Shown here: positions 24,750 to 35,639 of the stretch, in pieces
How positions within the stretch are numbered: the first letter of the stretch is position 1
How the letters are laid out: every line of letters begins with the position of its first letter
From: CSP1-4 sp963777975
GTDB lineage: Bacteria > Chloroflexota > Limnocylindria > Limnocylindrales > CSP1-4
DNA: 64,000 bases
Assembly: GCA_963777975.1 (NCBI GenBank)
Contig: CAVZSO010000003.1
Span: forward strand, 186,001 to 250,000
Reading direction: 5' to 3'
The notes under the pieces: generated by a model
Databases searched by the model: none
Seen by the model: the letters and a program-made list of their open reading frames with translations, nothing else
What the model was told of the DNA's origin: nothing
Made by a program: the position numbers and the translations under genes

Positions 24750-26830
24750 TCAGCCGCGGACCAGCTCCAAGGGTGGCAGCTCGTCGGCAGGGGTGAAGCC
24801 GAAGACCTGGCCGTAGAACGAGAGCTCCGCCTGATACGAGCGGCGGATGTTCTCGAGCTTGCGGAAGCCGTGGCCCTCGCCCTCGTACGCGAGGTACGCG
24901 TGCGGGATGCCCTTGGCCGCCAGGCCGGCGACGATCTGCTCCGCCTGGCTGGGCGGCACGACCTTGTCGTCGAGGCCCTGGAGGATGAGCATCGGGACCG
25001 AGATGCGCTCGGCGTGCAGGATCGGCGAGCGTTCGCGCCACAGCGCCTCGGTCTCGGGCAGCGGGCCGACCAGCCGCTCGGTGTAGCGCGACTCGAACTT
25101 GTGCGTCGTCAGGTCGAAGCCGGTCAGGTCGCCGATGCCGAAGTAGCTGACCCCGGCGGCCATGGCACCCGGCCGGAAGGCGAGCATCGCGAGCGTCGTG
25201 TAGCCGCTGGCGCTGCCGCCCTCGCACGCCATGCGAGCCGGGTCCGCCTCGCCGATCGAGGCCAGGTAGCGGCCGGCGTTGAGGCAGTCGTCCACGTCGA
25301 CCACGCCCCACTCGCCGTCGAGGCGCGATCGGTAGGCGCGGCCGTAGCCGGTGCTGCCGCCATAGTCGACGTCGACGACGGCGATGCCACGGCTGACGAG
25401 GTACTGGATGCTGCCGAAGAAGCCCTGTCCGGTGCCGGCGGTCGGGCCGCCATGGCTGCGTACGACGAGCGGCGGCCGCTCATCCGCCGGGCCGATGAAG
25501 TCGGGGTTGGTCGGCCGGTAGAAGAGATGCTGCCGAAGAAGCCCTGTCCGGTGCCGGCGGTCGGCCCGCCGTGGCTGCGCACGACGAGCGGCGGCCGCTC
25601 GTCGGCCGGGCCGACGAAGTCGGGGTTGGTCGGCCGGTAGAAGACCCGTGCGCGGTCCGGCCGCCCTCGGTCGGGAAGTCGATCGGCTCGGGGATGGCGA
25701 CGGAGGCGGGATCGAAGGCGACCGGTGACGTGCGGCGGAGGACCTCGATCGAGGCGCCACGTTCGTCGTCCGTGATCGTGACCACGTGGTCGGGCTCGGA
25801 CGGCCGACCGGCCACGATGACGATCCGGTCGCCCGCGACCGCCAGGCCGCTGATCTCGAGGTACGGCAGGGCGATGGCGCGCGGGGCACCGTCGGGCGGG
25901 ATCCGCCACAGCCGGTCCGTGGCGTGGTCGTGCGAGACCGCGACGATCGAGCCGTCGTCGGCGAAGCCATAGGTCGACAGGCCGAAGACCCACTGCGGTC
26001 CGGCGAACTCGGTCTCCAGGGGCGCCAGCGCCGTGATCGAGCGATCGGCCTCGTGACGGTAGAGGTTCCACCAGTCGGTCCGATCGGAGACGAAGTGCAG
26101 CCGCCCATCCGGCGACCAGCGCGGCTCGGCGATCGACTCGCTTCGGTTGCCCGCGACCCGGCGGGCGCCCGTCGGCCGACCGTCGGCGTCGAGATCGGCG
26201 ACCCACAGCTCCGAGCCGTCCCAGGGCATGTCGGGCAGCTGCCAGGTCAGCCAGGCGAGCCGGTCGCCGTCCGGGCTGAGGGCCAGCGGGCCGTAGAAGT
26301 CGGCGCCGGTGACCAGCACGATCGGCTCAGCCGGATCCGCGCCGGCTGGCCCGAGCGGGATGGCGACGACGTCGTTGGTCGGCGGGCCGTCGCCGCGATG
26401 CTCCTCACGGATGGCGATCAGGCGCGAGCGACGCCGGTCGATGGTGAAGTCCGCGAAGCGCATGCCGCCGGCCGGCGTGATGGCCTCGGGCGCTCCCACC
26501 AGCCGCGGCTGCCCCGACCGCGATGCGGTAGAGCCGATCGTCCGACCGTTCGGAGTAGTAGACGACGCCGTCATCGATCGCCCAGGCACCGCCGCCGTAC
26601 TCGTGGACGCCATCGTGGACATCCGAGCCCGCCGGCGTCAGCTCCTCGACGCCGCCGCCCTCCACCGCCCTGACGACGACGGAGCGCCCGCGCTCGGACG
26701 GCCGGCCCTCGAGCCAGGCGATCGTCTGACCGTCGATGCGTGGCTCGTGCGCGATGATCCGGTCGATGAGCAAGGCGTCGACCGTGATCGACGAGCGCCA
26801 GCTGCCGTAGGGTGCGATCGTGGGCGGCAA
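24750..26830 (-). pseudogene. S9 prolyl-oligopeptidase-family peptidase, disrupted by a duplication and two indels
   Basis: Secreted or cytoplasmic acyl-aminoacyl/prolyl oligopeptidase type. The N-terminal propeller carries LSPDGDRLAWLTWQ and RWSPDGRLHFVSDRT. The C-terminal hydrolase has the Ser nucleophile CEGGSASGYTTL, Asp in QGLDDKVVPP and His in YEGEGHGF. The gene is not readable as given. There is one extra base in a C4/G4 run at about 26513, one missing base near 25647, and a 119-bp segment repeated in tandem (25407-25644) encoding FYRPTNPDF...GFFGSI twice. Removing one repeat copy and correcting the two indels gives exactly 654 codons (653 residues), the family's usual size. An intact gene in the organism is therefore likely. 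Confidence 0.85.
25407..25644. repeat. Imperfect 119-bp tandem duplication inside the S9 peptidase gene
   Basis: Copies 25407-25525 and 25526-25644 are the same length with six mismatches (about 95 percent identity). In the coding frame five of the six are silent third-position changes and one is Ile/Val. A fresh slippage duplication would be identical, so the copies look like two strain alleles joined end to end by the assembler. Confidence 0.9.
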
Positions 26831-26899
26831 TCGAGCCTCCTGGTAGGTGCCGCCGGCGGGCGGCGTTGGGCCGGACCCCGGTCCGGGCGTGTGGGCAGA

Positions 26900-28174
26900 C
26901 TACGTGCCGCTCTGCCAGGAGCTGACGTAGCGGAGCTGTTCGGCGGTCATCGGGTCGAGCGTGATGCCAAGGGCGGCCAGCTTGAGGCGGGCGACCTCGG
27001 CGTCGATGGCCTCGGGCACGACGTAGACCTTGCGCTCGAGCTCGGCATGGTGCTTCGCCACGTACTCGGCTGAGAGCGCCTGGTTGGCGAAGCTCATGTC
27101 CATGACGGCGGCGGGGTGGCCCTCCGCCGCGCCGAGGTTGACGAGGCGGCCCTCGGCGATGAGGTTGAGGCGCTTCGGCCCGAGGTCGAACTCCTGGACG
27201 TTGTCGCGCACCTCGCGCACGTGCCCCTCCGCCAGCTCGCGCAGGGCGACGAGATCCAGCTCGGCATCGAAGTGGCCGCTGTTGGCCAGGATGGCGCCAT
27301 CGCGCATGGCCACGAAGTGCTCGCGGCGGAAGACGTTGACGTTGCCGGTGGCCGTGATGAAGACCTCGCCCCATGGCGCGGCCTGGCCGACGGTCATGAC
27401 CTCGAAGCCGTCCATCAGCGCCTCGAGCGCGCGCACCGGGTCGATCTCGACGACGGCGACGTGGGCGCCGTGACCTCGGAAGCGCGACGTGATGCCCTTG
27501 CCGACCCAGCCGTAGCCGGCGACGACGACGCGCCGACCGGCGATCAGGATGTTGGTCGCACGCAGGATGCCGTCGAGCGTCGACTGACCGGTCCCGTAGC
27601 GGTTGTCGAAGAGGTGCTTCGTCTGCGCTTCGTTGACGGCGATGACCGGGAAGCCGAGGGCGCCGTCGGCGGCCATGGCGTTCAGACGGACGACGCCGGT
27701 GGTCGTCTCCTCGGTACCGGCCAGCACCTCCGCGACCTGTGTCGGGCGCGTGCTGTGGAGCAGCGAGACGAGGTCGCAGCCGTCGTCCATGGTCAGGTGC
27801 GGGTGCGTGTCGGCGACCGCGTCGAGGTGGGCGTAGTAGGTGTCGCGGTCCTCGCCACGCCGGGCATAGACGGCGACGCCGTAGTCAGCCACGAGCGCGG
27901 CCGCCACATCGTCCTTGGTCGAGAGCGGATTGGAAGCTGCGAGGACGACCTCCGCTCCGCCGGCCTTCAGCGTGCGCATCAGGTTGGCGGTCTCGGTCGT
28001 GACGTGGAGGCAGGCGCCGACGCGCAGCCCGGCCAATGGCTGCTCGGCCGCGAACCGCTCACGGATGAGGCGCAGGACCGGCATCTCGCGCTCCGCCCAT
28101 TCGATCCGTCGGCGTCCCTCGGCGGCCAGGCCGAGGTCGGTCACGTCGTGGGCGGGCAGCGCGGCGGTGGACAT
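26900..28174 (-). CDS. ahcY: Adenosylhomocysteinase
   Basis: S-adenosyl-L-homocysteine hydrolase, 424 residues, NAD-dependent and cytoplasmic. It shows HVTTETANLMRTL, SNPLSTKDDVAAAL, DDGCDLVSLLH, NRYGTGQSTLDGI, the dinucleotide-binding GYGWVGKG, and a C terminus rich in the usual DMSFANQALSAEY. The length is that of the short bacterial/archaeal form without the 40-residue insert. It lies 3 bases after the GNAT gene and 69 bases before the S9 peptidase. It works with metK in the SAM cycle. Confidence 0.95.
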   Translation of the reverse strand: MSTAALPAHDVTDLGLAAEGRRRIEWAEREMPVLRLIRERFAAEQPLAGLRVGACLHVTTETANLMRTLKAGGAEVVLAASNPLSTKDDVAAALVADYGVAVYARRGEDRDTYYAHLDAVADTHPHLTMDDGCDLVSLLHSTRPTQVAEVLAGTEETTTGVVRLNAMAADGALGFPVIAVNEAQTKHLFDNRYGTGQSTLDGILRATNILIAGRRVVVAGYGWVGKGITSRFRGHGAHVAVVEIDPVRALEALMDGFEVMTVGQAAPWGEVFITATGNVNVFRREHFVAMRDGAILANSGHFDAELDLVALRELAEGHVREVRDNVQEFDLGPKRLNLIAEGRLVNLGAAEGHPAAVMDMSFANQALSAEYVAKHHAELERKVYVVPEAIDAEVARLKLAALGITLDPMTAEQLRYVSSWQSGT

Positions 28175-28177
28175 CGA

Positions 28178-29047
28178 TCAGGACTCCTTGCGGGTCGGGA
28201 GGAAGCGTCGAAGCGGAGCGACGATGCTATCCCAGCTCGAGATGCGACGATGCGCCAGGCGCTCCTCGAAGCGGATGTGCTCGCGATAGCCGAGCGCCCC
28301 ATATGCGGCCAGCGCGGGCGGGTTGTCGGAGCGGACGTTGAGCACGACCTGTTCGCAGGTCCGCAGCAGCTCCTGGGTCACAGCGCTGGTGACCTGCTTG
28401 GCGAAGCCACGACCGCGGTAGTCGGGATGGGTCATGACGTTGCCGACCACGCCCAGCCGGGCGTCAGGGCTGATGACGTGGGTGCCCGCCGCCGCGGCCA
28501 GCCGACCGCCGATGCGGATGCCGTAGTAGATGCCGTTGGCGACCGCGTCCGACGACAGCCAGGCCGTGAAGCCGAGGTTGTAGAGCCGATTGAGGTCGCC
28601 GATCTCCGAGGGCAGGATGCGGAAGACGCCGCCGGGCTGCGGCTGGAAGCTGGCCCGATCGACCCACATGCGGACCATCGGCGGGCTGGCCCCCAGGCGG
28701 TAGACCCGCTCGACCGCGGGCAGCTGCGAGCTGAGCGAGGCGACGTAGGCGGCGCGGGGCCGGATGACCGTCCGCAGGATGGCCGTCACGCCGTCCGGCT
28801 CGCCCATCACGAAGAGCGGTTGCGGGGCGAAGCCGACGTACTCCATGGCCAGGGCGATCAGGCGATCGCCGTCGAAGGCACCGCCCCACCGCGTGCGGTG
28901 GAACTCCCGGTCGTCAAGGTCGCAGATGGCGTAGGCGGCGAAGAGGCGGTCACGCTCCAGGAACGCGCGCAGCAGGACCCGGTCGCCGACCTGCCGGACC
29001 TGCAGGCGCTCGCCGAGCTCGCCCGTCCGACTCGCGGTCGTGGCCAT
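28178..29047 (-). CDS. GNAT family N-acetyltransferase
   Basis: 289-residue protein. The C-terminal half is a GNAT fold with the acetyl-CoA pyrophosphate loop PDYRGRGFAKQV and the following helix, then VLNVRSDNPPALAAYGALGY. The N-terminal half (VLLRAFLERDRLFAAYAICDLDD) is a second, weaker GNAT-like domain, as seen in double-domain acetyltransferases. The substrate is unknown. The ATG at 29047 shares one base with the stop of the MtnA-like gene, and ahcY follows 3 bases after the stop, so it belongs to the same operon. Confidence 0.85.
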   Translation of the reverse strand: MATTASRTGELGERLQVRQVGDRVLLRAFLERDRLFAAYAICDLDDREFHRTRWGGAFDGDRLIALAMEYVGFAPQPLFVMGEPDGVTAILRTVIRPRAAYVASLSSQLPAVERVYRLGASPPMVRMWVDRASFQPQPGGVFRILPSEIGDLNRLYNLGFTAWLSSDAVANGIYYGIRIGGRLAAAAGTHVISPDARLGVVGNVMTHPDYRGRGFAKQVTSAVTQELLRTCEQVVLNVRSDNPPALAAYGALGYREHIRFEERLAHRRISSWDSIVAPLRRFLPTRKES

Positions 29048-30413
29048 CAGACGGGATCCTCGGAGGCGGCCATCGGCACGGCCACCGAGGTGAATGGCGC
29101 CTGAAGGACGCCGACGTCGGTGATATAGGCCGTGACCAGCTCGGCCGGCGTCACGTCGGCCAGCGGGACGCGGGCGTCGATCCCCTGCTCGGCGATCTCG
29201 CCGGGCATGGCCAGCTGGTCGCGGCCGCGCATGATGACGCTCAGGGCGTCGCCTGTCAGCTTGCGCTCGCTGACCGTGAGTGCGCGGCGCGCAGACGTAG
29301 ACCGGCACCCCATGTCGCACGGCCAACGCCGCCAGGGGATAGGTGCCGGTCACATTGGCCACGTCGCCGTTGGCGGCGATCCAGTCCGCGCCCACCAGCA
29401 CCGCGTCGATCGTCCGCCCTCGGAAGAGCCAGCCGATGGCGCCATCGGCGATGACCGTGGCTGGCACGTCCGATGCCGCGAGCTCCGCGGCGCCGATGCG
29501 CGCGCCCGCCCGGCCGGGTCGCGCCTCGAGGACCCAGGCGTGGATGGGCCGGCCTGCCGCAGCGACGGCCGCGATGATGCCCATGGCCGTGCCGACGAGG
29601 CCGGCCGAGAGTGGACCGGTGGCGCCGATGGTCACGACCTCGAGCGGCCGATCGACCGGCTGTGGCAGGACCGCGACGCCATGCTCCACGAGCCGGGTGA
29701 GTGCGACCATCGCCTCCGTCGCGATCGCGTCAGCCTCTGCGCGAACCGCGGCGGCGATGGCGGCGCCCATGTGCGTGTCCGCGTCCTCGCTTGCGGGCTC
29801 GCCACGAGCGGCTTCCCACGCGGCGGCCACCCTATTGAGGGCCATGTCGAGCGCGGCAGAGTCCGGCCGGGCGTTGCGCAGCGCGTTGGCCGTCCCGCGC
29901 AGCGTCGCCGAGCGAACGAATGGGCGTGAAGCGACGTTGCGGTCGGCAGTCAGCGCCAGGGCATACGCGGCCAGCGGCCCGAGCACCGGCCCCGGCCCGA
30001 CCGCGCCATCGCGGATGAGCCCGGCAACCTCGGCTCCGCTGATGCAGACCGCTTCGACGATCTCGCCCGGCAGGCGCCGCTGGTCGAGCACGAGGATGCG
30101 GTCGCCGTCGACCCGATATGGGCTCCGGCCGCCGATGCTGTCATGGACCATGGCCGCGGCGAGGCGATCCGCGCCGGCCTCTGGGTCGACGCCGAGGCCG
30201 AGGAGCTCGACGGCAGCGGCCGTCGAGCCCTTTCGCACCGCTGACGCGGCGCCCACGACCGTGGCCGCGGTCTGGAAGGCTTCGCGCGAGAAGGTCCGAA
30301 AGAAATCGCGCCGCTCGAGGTTCGCACCCGATGCGTCAGCGCCGGCGCGGCCGAGGAGCGTCCGGGTGGTGCGGTGCCTCCTCGTCGGTCCCGCGCTCCG
30401 GCTCCTGGGTCAT
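29047..30413 (-). CDS. MtnA/eIF2B-alpha family protein with an N-terminal extension and no catalytic Cys (two frameshifts)
   Basis: Related to methylthioribose-1-phosphate isomerase and eIF2B subunits: YRVDGDRILVLDQRRLPGE, RPGRAGARIGAAELA and the conserved VGADWIAANGDVANVTGTY with the active-site Asp. At the place where true MtnA has HCN(T)G there is IGATGPLSAG, so the catalytic Cys is absent. Upstream of the usual start the frame encodes ERRDFFRTFSREAFQTAA, a twin-arginine-like start seen ahead of a helical segment. The frame is broken by one extra base near 29292 and another near 30330; correcting both gives 454 residues from ATG 30413. If neither is corrected, the shorter start is ATG 30151. 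It may not catalyse the classical MtnA step. Confidence 0.6.
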
Positions 30414-30439
30414 GGCCATCGAGCGCCGGGGGACCGAGA

Positions 30440-30961
30440 TCAGTACTGGACGACGCTGTGGACGGTCTGGCCGTGGAGCTTCTCGCGACCCTTGAGGGCC
30501 AGCAGCTCGACCAGGAAGGCCAGGCCGACGATCTCTCCGCCCAGGCGGTGGACCAGCTCGATGGTGCCGTTGACCGTGCCACCGGTAGCCAGCAGGTCAT
30601 CGACGATGAGCACGCGCTGCCCGGTCTTGATGGCGTCCTTGTGGACCTCCAGCGTGTTGGTGCCGTACTCGAGCGCGTATTCCACGCTGACCGTCTCGGC
30701 CGGCAGCTTGCCCAGCTTGCGCACCGGCACCAGGCCGGCATCGAGCAGATAGGCCATCGGCGCGCTGAAGATGAAGCCGCGCGATTCCATGCCGACGACG
30801 ATGTCGACCTTGGCGTCGACGAAGGGCGCCGTCATCAGATCGATGGCCTCCTTGTAGGCCGCCGGATCCTTGAGCAAGGTCGTGATGTCGTAGAAGAGGA
30901 TGCCCGGCTTGGGGAAGTCGGGGACCTCGCGGATCTTGGCGCGAAGGTCGTCGACGGACAC
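30440..30961 (-). CDS. apt: Adenine phosphoribosyltransferase
   Basis: 173-residue type I phosphoribosyltransferase salvaging adenine to AMP. GTG start at 30961 (VSVDDLRAKIREVPDFPKPG). It has the hood-region FYDITTLLKDP, the substrate loop GMESRGFIFSAPMA, and the PRPP motif VLIVDDLLATGGT. Adenine is the by-product of methylthioadenosine or SAH breakdown, which fits the neighbouring ahcY and MtnA-like genes. It probably starts the operon apt-MtnA-like-GNAT-ahcY. Confidence 0.95.
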   Translation of the reverse strand: MSVDDLRAKIREVPDFPKPGILFYDITTLLKDPAAYKEAIDLMTAPFVDAKVDIVVGMESRGFIFSAPMAYLLDAGLVPVRKLGKLPAETVSVEYALEYGTNTLEVHKDAIKTGQRVLIVDDLLATGGTVNGTIELVHRLGGEIVGLAFLVELLALKGREKLHGQTVHSVVQY

Positions 30962-31077
30962 GGTCTTGGCGGCTCCTCGAGCTGGTCGGCGCGCGGTCGG
31001 ATGCGACAGGTGGAGTCTACCGCGCGTGGCTGGCGTTCGGACGAAGCGAGGTCGAGGTCCTGCGCGGGGTCGGTGGC

Positions 31078-31521
31078 TCAGACCTCGAGCTTGGCCTTGA
31101 TGCACTCGAAGGTCTGGTCGATCATCTTGTGCGCGGTGCCCTCGATCATCCGGGCGCCGACGCTGGCCAGCGTGCCCGAGATGTTCACGTCGGCCGACCA
31201 GTCCATGGTCGTGGTCCCGGCCGCATCCCCGTCGCGGAGGTCCATCCGCGCGATCGCGTCGACGGCCGACCCAGGCGCCTGGCCATGGGCCTTGACCGTG
31301 GCGTGGTTGGGCTTGTCCAGGTCGGTCATCTCCATGTTGATCGAGAAGTGCGCCTTGATGAAGCCGACCCCGACCTTGGCCTTGGCCTTGAAGTGCGTCT
31401 CGTCGATGACATCGATGGACTCGACGCCCGGTCCGCAGCTGCCGACCTGGTCAGGATCCATGAGGAACGCCCAGGCCTTGTCGCGGGCGGCGGCGATCTG
31501 GACGGTGCCCTCGAACTTCAT
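31078..31521 (-). CDS. coxG: CoxG-type SRPBCC protein
   Basis: 147-residue carbon monoxide dehydrogenase subunit G/SRPBCC domain protein. It starts MKFEGTVQIAAARDKAWAFL and holds DPDQVGSCGPGVESID, typical of CoxG. In Oligotropha the family anchors CODH to the membrane or binds a lipid-like ligand; the C terminus here (FECIKAKLEV) lacks the long hydrophobic anchor of some CoxG. It is the last gene of the coxMSLI-G operon, with an ATGA overlap to the preceding gene. Confidence 0.88.
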   Translation of the reverse strand: MKFEGTVQIAAARDKAWAFLMDPDQVGSCGPGVESIDVIDETHFKAKAKVGVGFIKAHFSINMEMTDLDKPNHATVKAHGQAPGSAVDAIARMDLRDGDAAGTTTMDWSADVNISGTLASVGARMIEGTAHKMIDQTFECIKAKLEV

Positions 31522-32633
31522 GCGCTCCTCCGGATGGGGTCAGCTGGCGTGATGGTCGGCGTGCTGGCCGTGCGGCGAGTGGTCGGCGTGATCCTGATGC
31601 GCTCCGTGATCCTCGTGCGCGTCGTGCGCCATCGGTCGTCGTCCATGGGCTCGTAGCCCGCGGCGTCGGGACCGACGTAGGCCGCCGGGTCCTTCACGAA
31701 GCGCGCCCGACAGCCGACGCTGCAGAAGGCATAGACGACGCCCGCGTGCTCCGCGATGTGGCGGGCATCATCGCGCTCGACGGTCATGCCGCAGACGGGG
31801 TCGAGGAGCACGATCTCGCCCTCGCCCGACCCGGCCTGGAGTGGCGAGTCGGCCATGACGATGACCTGGGCACCGATCAGGGTCGCCGGCCCCGGCGCGG
31901 CCACGAACGCCGCTCGGCCGCGACGGACCTGGACCAGCTCGGCCAGGATCGAGACCGCGACCTCGGTCGGGGTCACGGCGCCAAGGTCGAGGCCAGCCGG
32001 CGCTCGGACCGCGGCGACGCGTTCCGGCGCCACGCCCTCACCGGCCAGGTACTCGCGGACGGCGACGGCCCGCGTGGGCGAAGCGACCAGGCCGATGTAG
32101 GCGACATCGCGCGCCAGGGCCGCGGCGACGGCCTCCTCGTCCCAGGAACCCTGGCTGGCGACCACGACATAGGGCGGCGCCGCTGCGTCGAGCCCAGCGA
32201 GGTCGGTCGCCTGGAGGACCTCGGTCGCATCGGGAAAGGCCTCGACCTGGGCGACGGGGTCGACCACGCTGACGCGGTAGCCGCTGGCTGCCCCCAGCTC
32301 GACGAGCGCGTGGGCGATGGGCGTCGTGCCCAGGATCCAGAGCTGTGGGGCAGGCAGATGCGGTTCCACGTAGATCTCCAGGGTGCCGCCGGAGTGGCAG
32401 GTCATGACGTAGTCGATGACCCCGTCACCGCGGCGGCTGTCCGATGGCTGGTCCCGGCTGAGGCGAAGCAGGCGCGGCTCGCCGTCGGCCAGCGAGCGGA
32501 GGGCCTCCTTGACCACGATGGGCTGCGCGCAGCTGCCGCCGACCCAGCCTTCGACCATGCCGTCGGGATGGATGAGGCCCCGAGCGCCGGGACGCGCCGA
32601 GGTCGGTCGCCGGACCGCGACGACGGTGGCCAT
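31518..32633 (-). CDS. coxI: XdhC/CoxI-type molybdenum-hydroxylase maturation protein fused to a YHS domain
   Basis: XdhC/CoxI proteins help deliver and sulfurate the molybdenum cofactor for CODH. The visible part holds the N-terminal XdhC domain (RPTSARPGARGL, GWVGGSCAQPI with its Cys), a Rossmann region (LWILGTTPIAHALVELGA) and then a YHS metal-binding domain (LDPVCGMTVERDD...FCSVGCRARFV). The N terminus looks short: in-frame codons upstream of ATG 32633 encode ARALELEGAARPFA, but no start codon is found before the coxL stop. The C terminus may be frameshifted near 31652: the next frame reads a His-rich tail ending at TGA 31540, whereas the present frame reads an Arg/Thr-rich tail ending at 31518. 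Confidence 0.8.
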   Translation of the reverse strand: MATVVAVRRPTSARPGARGLIHPDGMVEGWVGGSCAQPIVVKEALRSLADGEPRLLRLSRDQPSDSRRGDGVIDYVMTCHSGGTLEIYVEPHLPAPQLWILGTTPIAHALVELGAASGYRVSVVDPVAQVEAFPDATEVLQATDLAGLDAAAPPYVVVASQGSWDEEAVAAALARDVAYIGLVASPTRAVAVREYLAGEGVAPERVAAVRAPAGLDLGAVTPTEVAVSILAELVQVRRGRAAFVAAPGPATLIGAQVIVMADSPLQAGSGEGEIVLLDPVCGMTVERDDARHIAEHAGVVYAFCSVGCRARFVKDPAAYVGPDAAGYEPMDDDRWRTTRTRITERIRITPTTRRTASTPTITPADPIRRSA

Positions 32634-32730
32634 GGCGAACGGTCGAGCCGCGCCCTCGAGCTCGAGGGCGCGGGCAAGGACCGACGTCGCTGGGTCGCCA
32701 CGGGCTGCGGGAAGGCGCCGGCCCGAGGGC

Positions 32731-35123
32731 CTAGAGCGCCACCCCCTTCTCCTCCAGGATGCGCCAGATCTTGGGCGCCGTGAGCGGGATGTCGATGTTG
32801 CGCACGCCGAGGTGCCAGAGGGCGTCGACGACGGCGTTGGCGATGGCCGGCGGCGCGCCGACCGTCGCCGATTCCCCGACGCCCTTGGCGCCGATGGGAT
32901 GGTGCGGTGAGGGGGTGATGGTCTTGCCCAGCTCCCAGCGCGGCGTTTCGACGGCCGTCGGCAGGAGGTAGTCCATGAAGGTGCCGTTCAGGTTGTTGCC
33001 CAGCTCGTCGTAGGTCATCTCCTCGAGCAGCGAGGGCGCGAAGCCCATCGTCAGGCCGCCGTGGATCTGCCCGTCGACGATCATCGGGTTGATGATGTTG
33101 CCGCAGTCGTCGACGGCGACGAAGCGCCGCACCGTGACCTGGCCGGTGCCGCGATCGATGTCCACGACGCAGATGTACGAACCGAAGGGGAAGGTCAGGT
33201 TGGGCGGGTCGTAGTAGTCGACCGCCTCCAGGCCGGCCTCCATGCCCTGCGGATGGTTGGTGTAGGCGGCGAAGGCGATCTCCTGGATCGTCTTCTTCTG
33301 CTCGGGCGAGCCCTTGACGTTGAAGGCGCCGTTGGTCCACTCGAGATCGTCCGGGTTGGCTTCCAGGAGATGGGCGGCCAGGAGCCGGGCCTTGTCGCGG
33401 ATCTTGCGCGCGGCGATGGCCGTAGCGGCGCCCGCGACGGGCGTCGAGCGGCTGGCATAGGTGCCCAGGCCGTAGGGCGCGGTATCGGTGTCGCCGTACT
33501 CGATGGCGATGTCAGCGACCGGGAAGCCGAGCTCCTCGGCGATGATCTGGGCGAAGGTCGTCTCGTGGCCCTGACCCTGGCTCTGGACGCCGATGCGCGC
33601 GATGACCTTGCCCGTCGGATGGACCCGGATCTCGCACGAGTCGAACATCTTGATGCCGAGGATGTCGAAGTCGTGCGAGGGGCCGGCGCCGACGATCTCG
33701 GTGAAGGACGAGATGCCGATGCCCATCAGCTCGCCACGGGCGCGCTTCTCGAGCTGCTCGCGACGCAGATCCTCGTAGCCGATCATGTCCATCGCCTTGC
33801 GCAGAGCGGCCGGGTAGTTGCCGGAGTCGTAGTCCCAGCCGGTCGGCGTGTGGTACGGGAACTGCTCGGGCTGGATGAAGTTGTTCATCCGGAAGGCGGC
33901 CGGATCCTGGCCCAGCTCGTGGGCCGCGATGTCGACCATGCGCTCGATGGCGTGGACGGCTTCGGTCACGCGGAACGAGCAGCGATAGGCGACGCCACCG
34001 GGCGGCTTGTTGGTGTAGACGCCATCGACCTCGACGAAGGCGTCCTTGAAGTCGTACGAGCCGGTGATGACGTTGAACAGGCCGGCCGGGAACTTGGAGG
34101 GGTCGGCGGCGGCGTCGGTGTAGCCGTGGTCGGCGATGGTGTTGACCTTGAGGGCCGTGATCTTGCCTTCCTTGGTCGTGCCCAGCTCGGCGTGGATGTG
34201 GTAGTCGCGGGCGAACGAGTCGGCCTGCAGGTTCTCCGCGCGGTCCTCGATCCACTTGACCGGCTTGCCGGTCAAGAACGAGGCGGCGACGGCCAGCACG
34301 TAGCCCGGATAGACCGGGACCTTGCCGCCGAAGCCGCCGCCGATGTCATGGGTCTTGACCCGGATCTTGTGCTCCACGATGGGCAGCCCGGCGCCGGCTG
34401 CGACGAGGGCGATGACGGTCCGGATGGCGTGGGGCGCCTGGCTGGTCATGTGCAGCGTGAGGTGCCCGTTGACGGCGTCCCAGTCGGCGACGCAGCCGCA
34501 GGTCTCGATCGAGGCCACGTGGATGCGCGGGATGTACATGTCCTCGCTGACGCGGACGTCTGAGGCGGCCAACGCGGCGTCGGTGGCTGAGGCGTCGCCG
34601 GACTCCCAGTGCCAGATGTGGTTGTTGGCCTTCTCCGGCCCGCGATCCGGGCGGAGCACGAAGGCGTCCGGTTTCATCGCCTCCTTGGGATCGACCAGGA
34701 CTGGCAGCGGCTCGTAGTCGACCATCACGGCGGCGACGCCGTCGGCGGCGGCGTAGCGGCTGGTGGCGATGACCGCGGCCACCTCCTGACTCTGGTACAT
34801 GACCGTGTCGACGGGCAGGACCATCTGCATGTCGCCGGCCAAGGTCGGCATCCAGTGGAGCTTGTAGCCCTCGAGGTCCTTGCCGGTCACGACGGCGGCC
34901 ACGCCGGGGACCTTGAGCGCCTCGGAGCTGTCGATGTTCAGGATCTTGGCGTGCGCGTACGGGCTGCGCACGATGTCCAGCCAGAGCATGCCCGGCAGGA
35001 CCAGGTCGTCGATGTACTCGCCCTTGCCGCGGACGAAGCGCGGGTCCTCCTTGCGCTTGACGGAGTGACCCATGCCCCCGACTTCGAAGGTCGTCGTCGT
35101 GGCCTGTACCTCGGTCATCTCGG

Positions 35124-35127
<4 letters not shown>
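32731..35127 (-). CDS. coxL: Aerobic CO dehydrogenase large subunit, form I
   Basis: Molybdopterin-binding catalytic subunit of 798 residues. The form I active-site loop VAYRCSFR (Cys near residue 383) is exactly the signature of genuine aerobic CO dehydrogenases. Further Mo-cofactor contacts include GGGFGGKVPV and SQGQGHETTFAQI. CO oxidised here would feed electrons through the CoxS [2Fe-2S] clusters and CoxM FAD into the respiratory chain. It overlaps coxS by 4 bases (ATGA), and coxM-coxS-coxL is the canonical form I order. The maturation gene follows after a 97-base gap. Confidence 0.97.
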
Positions 35128-35630
<503 letters not shown>

Positions 35631-35639
35631 CGTCGGCTC

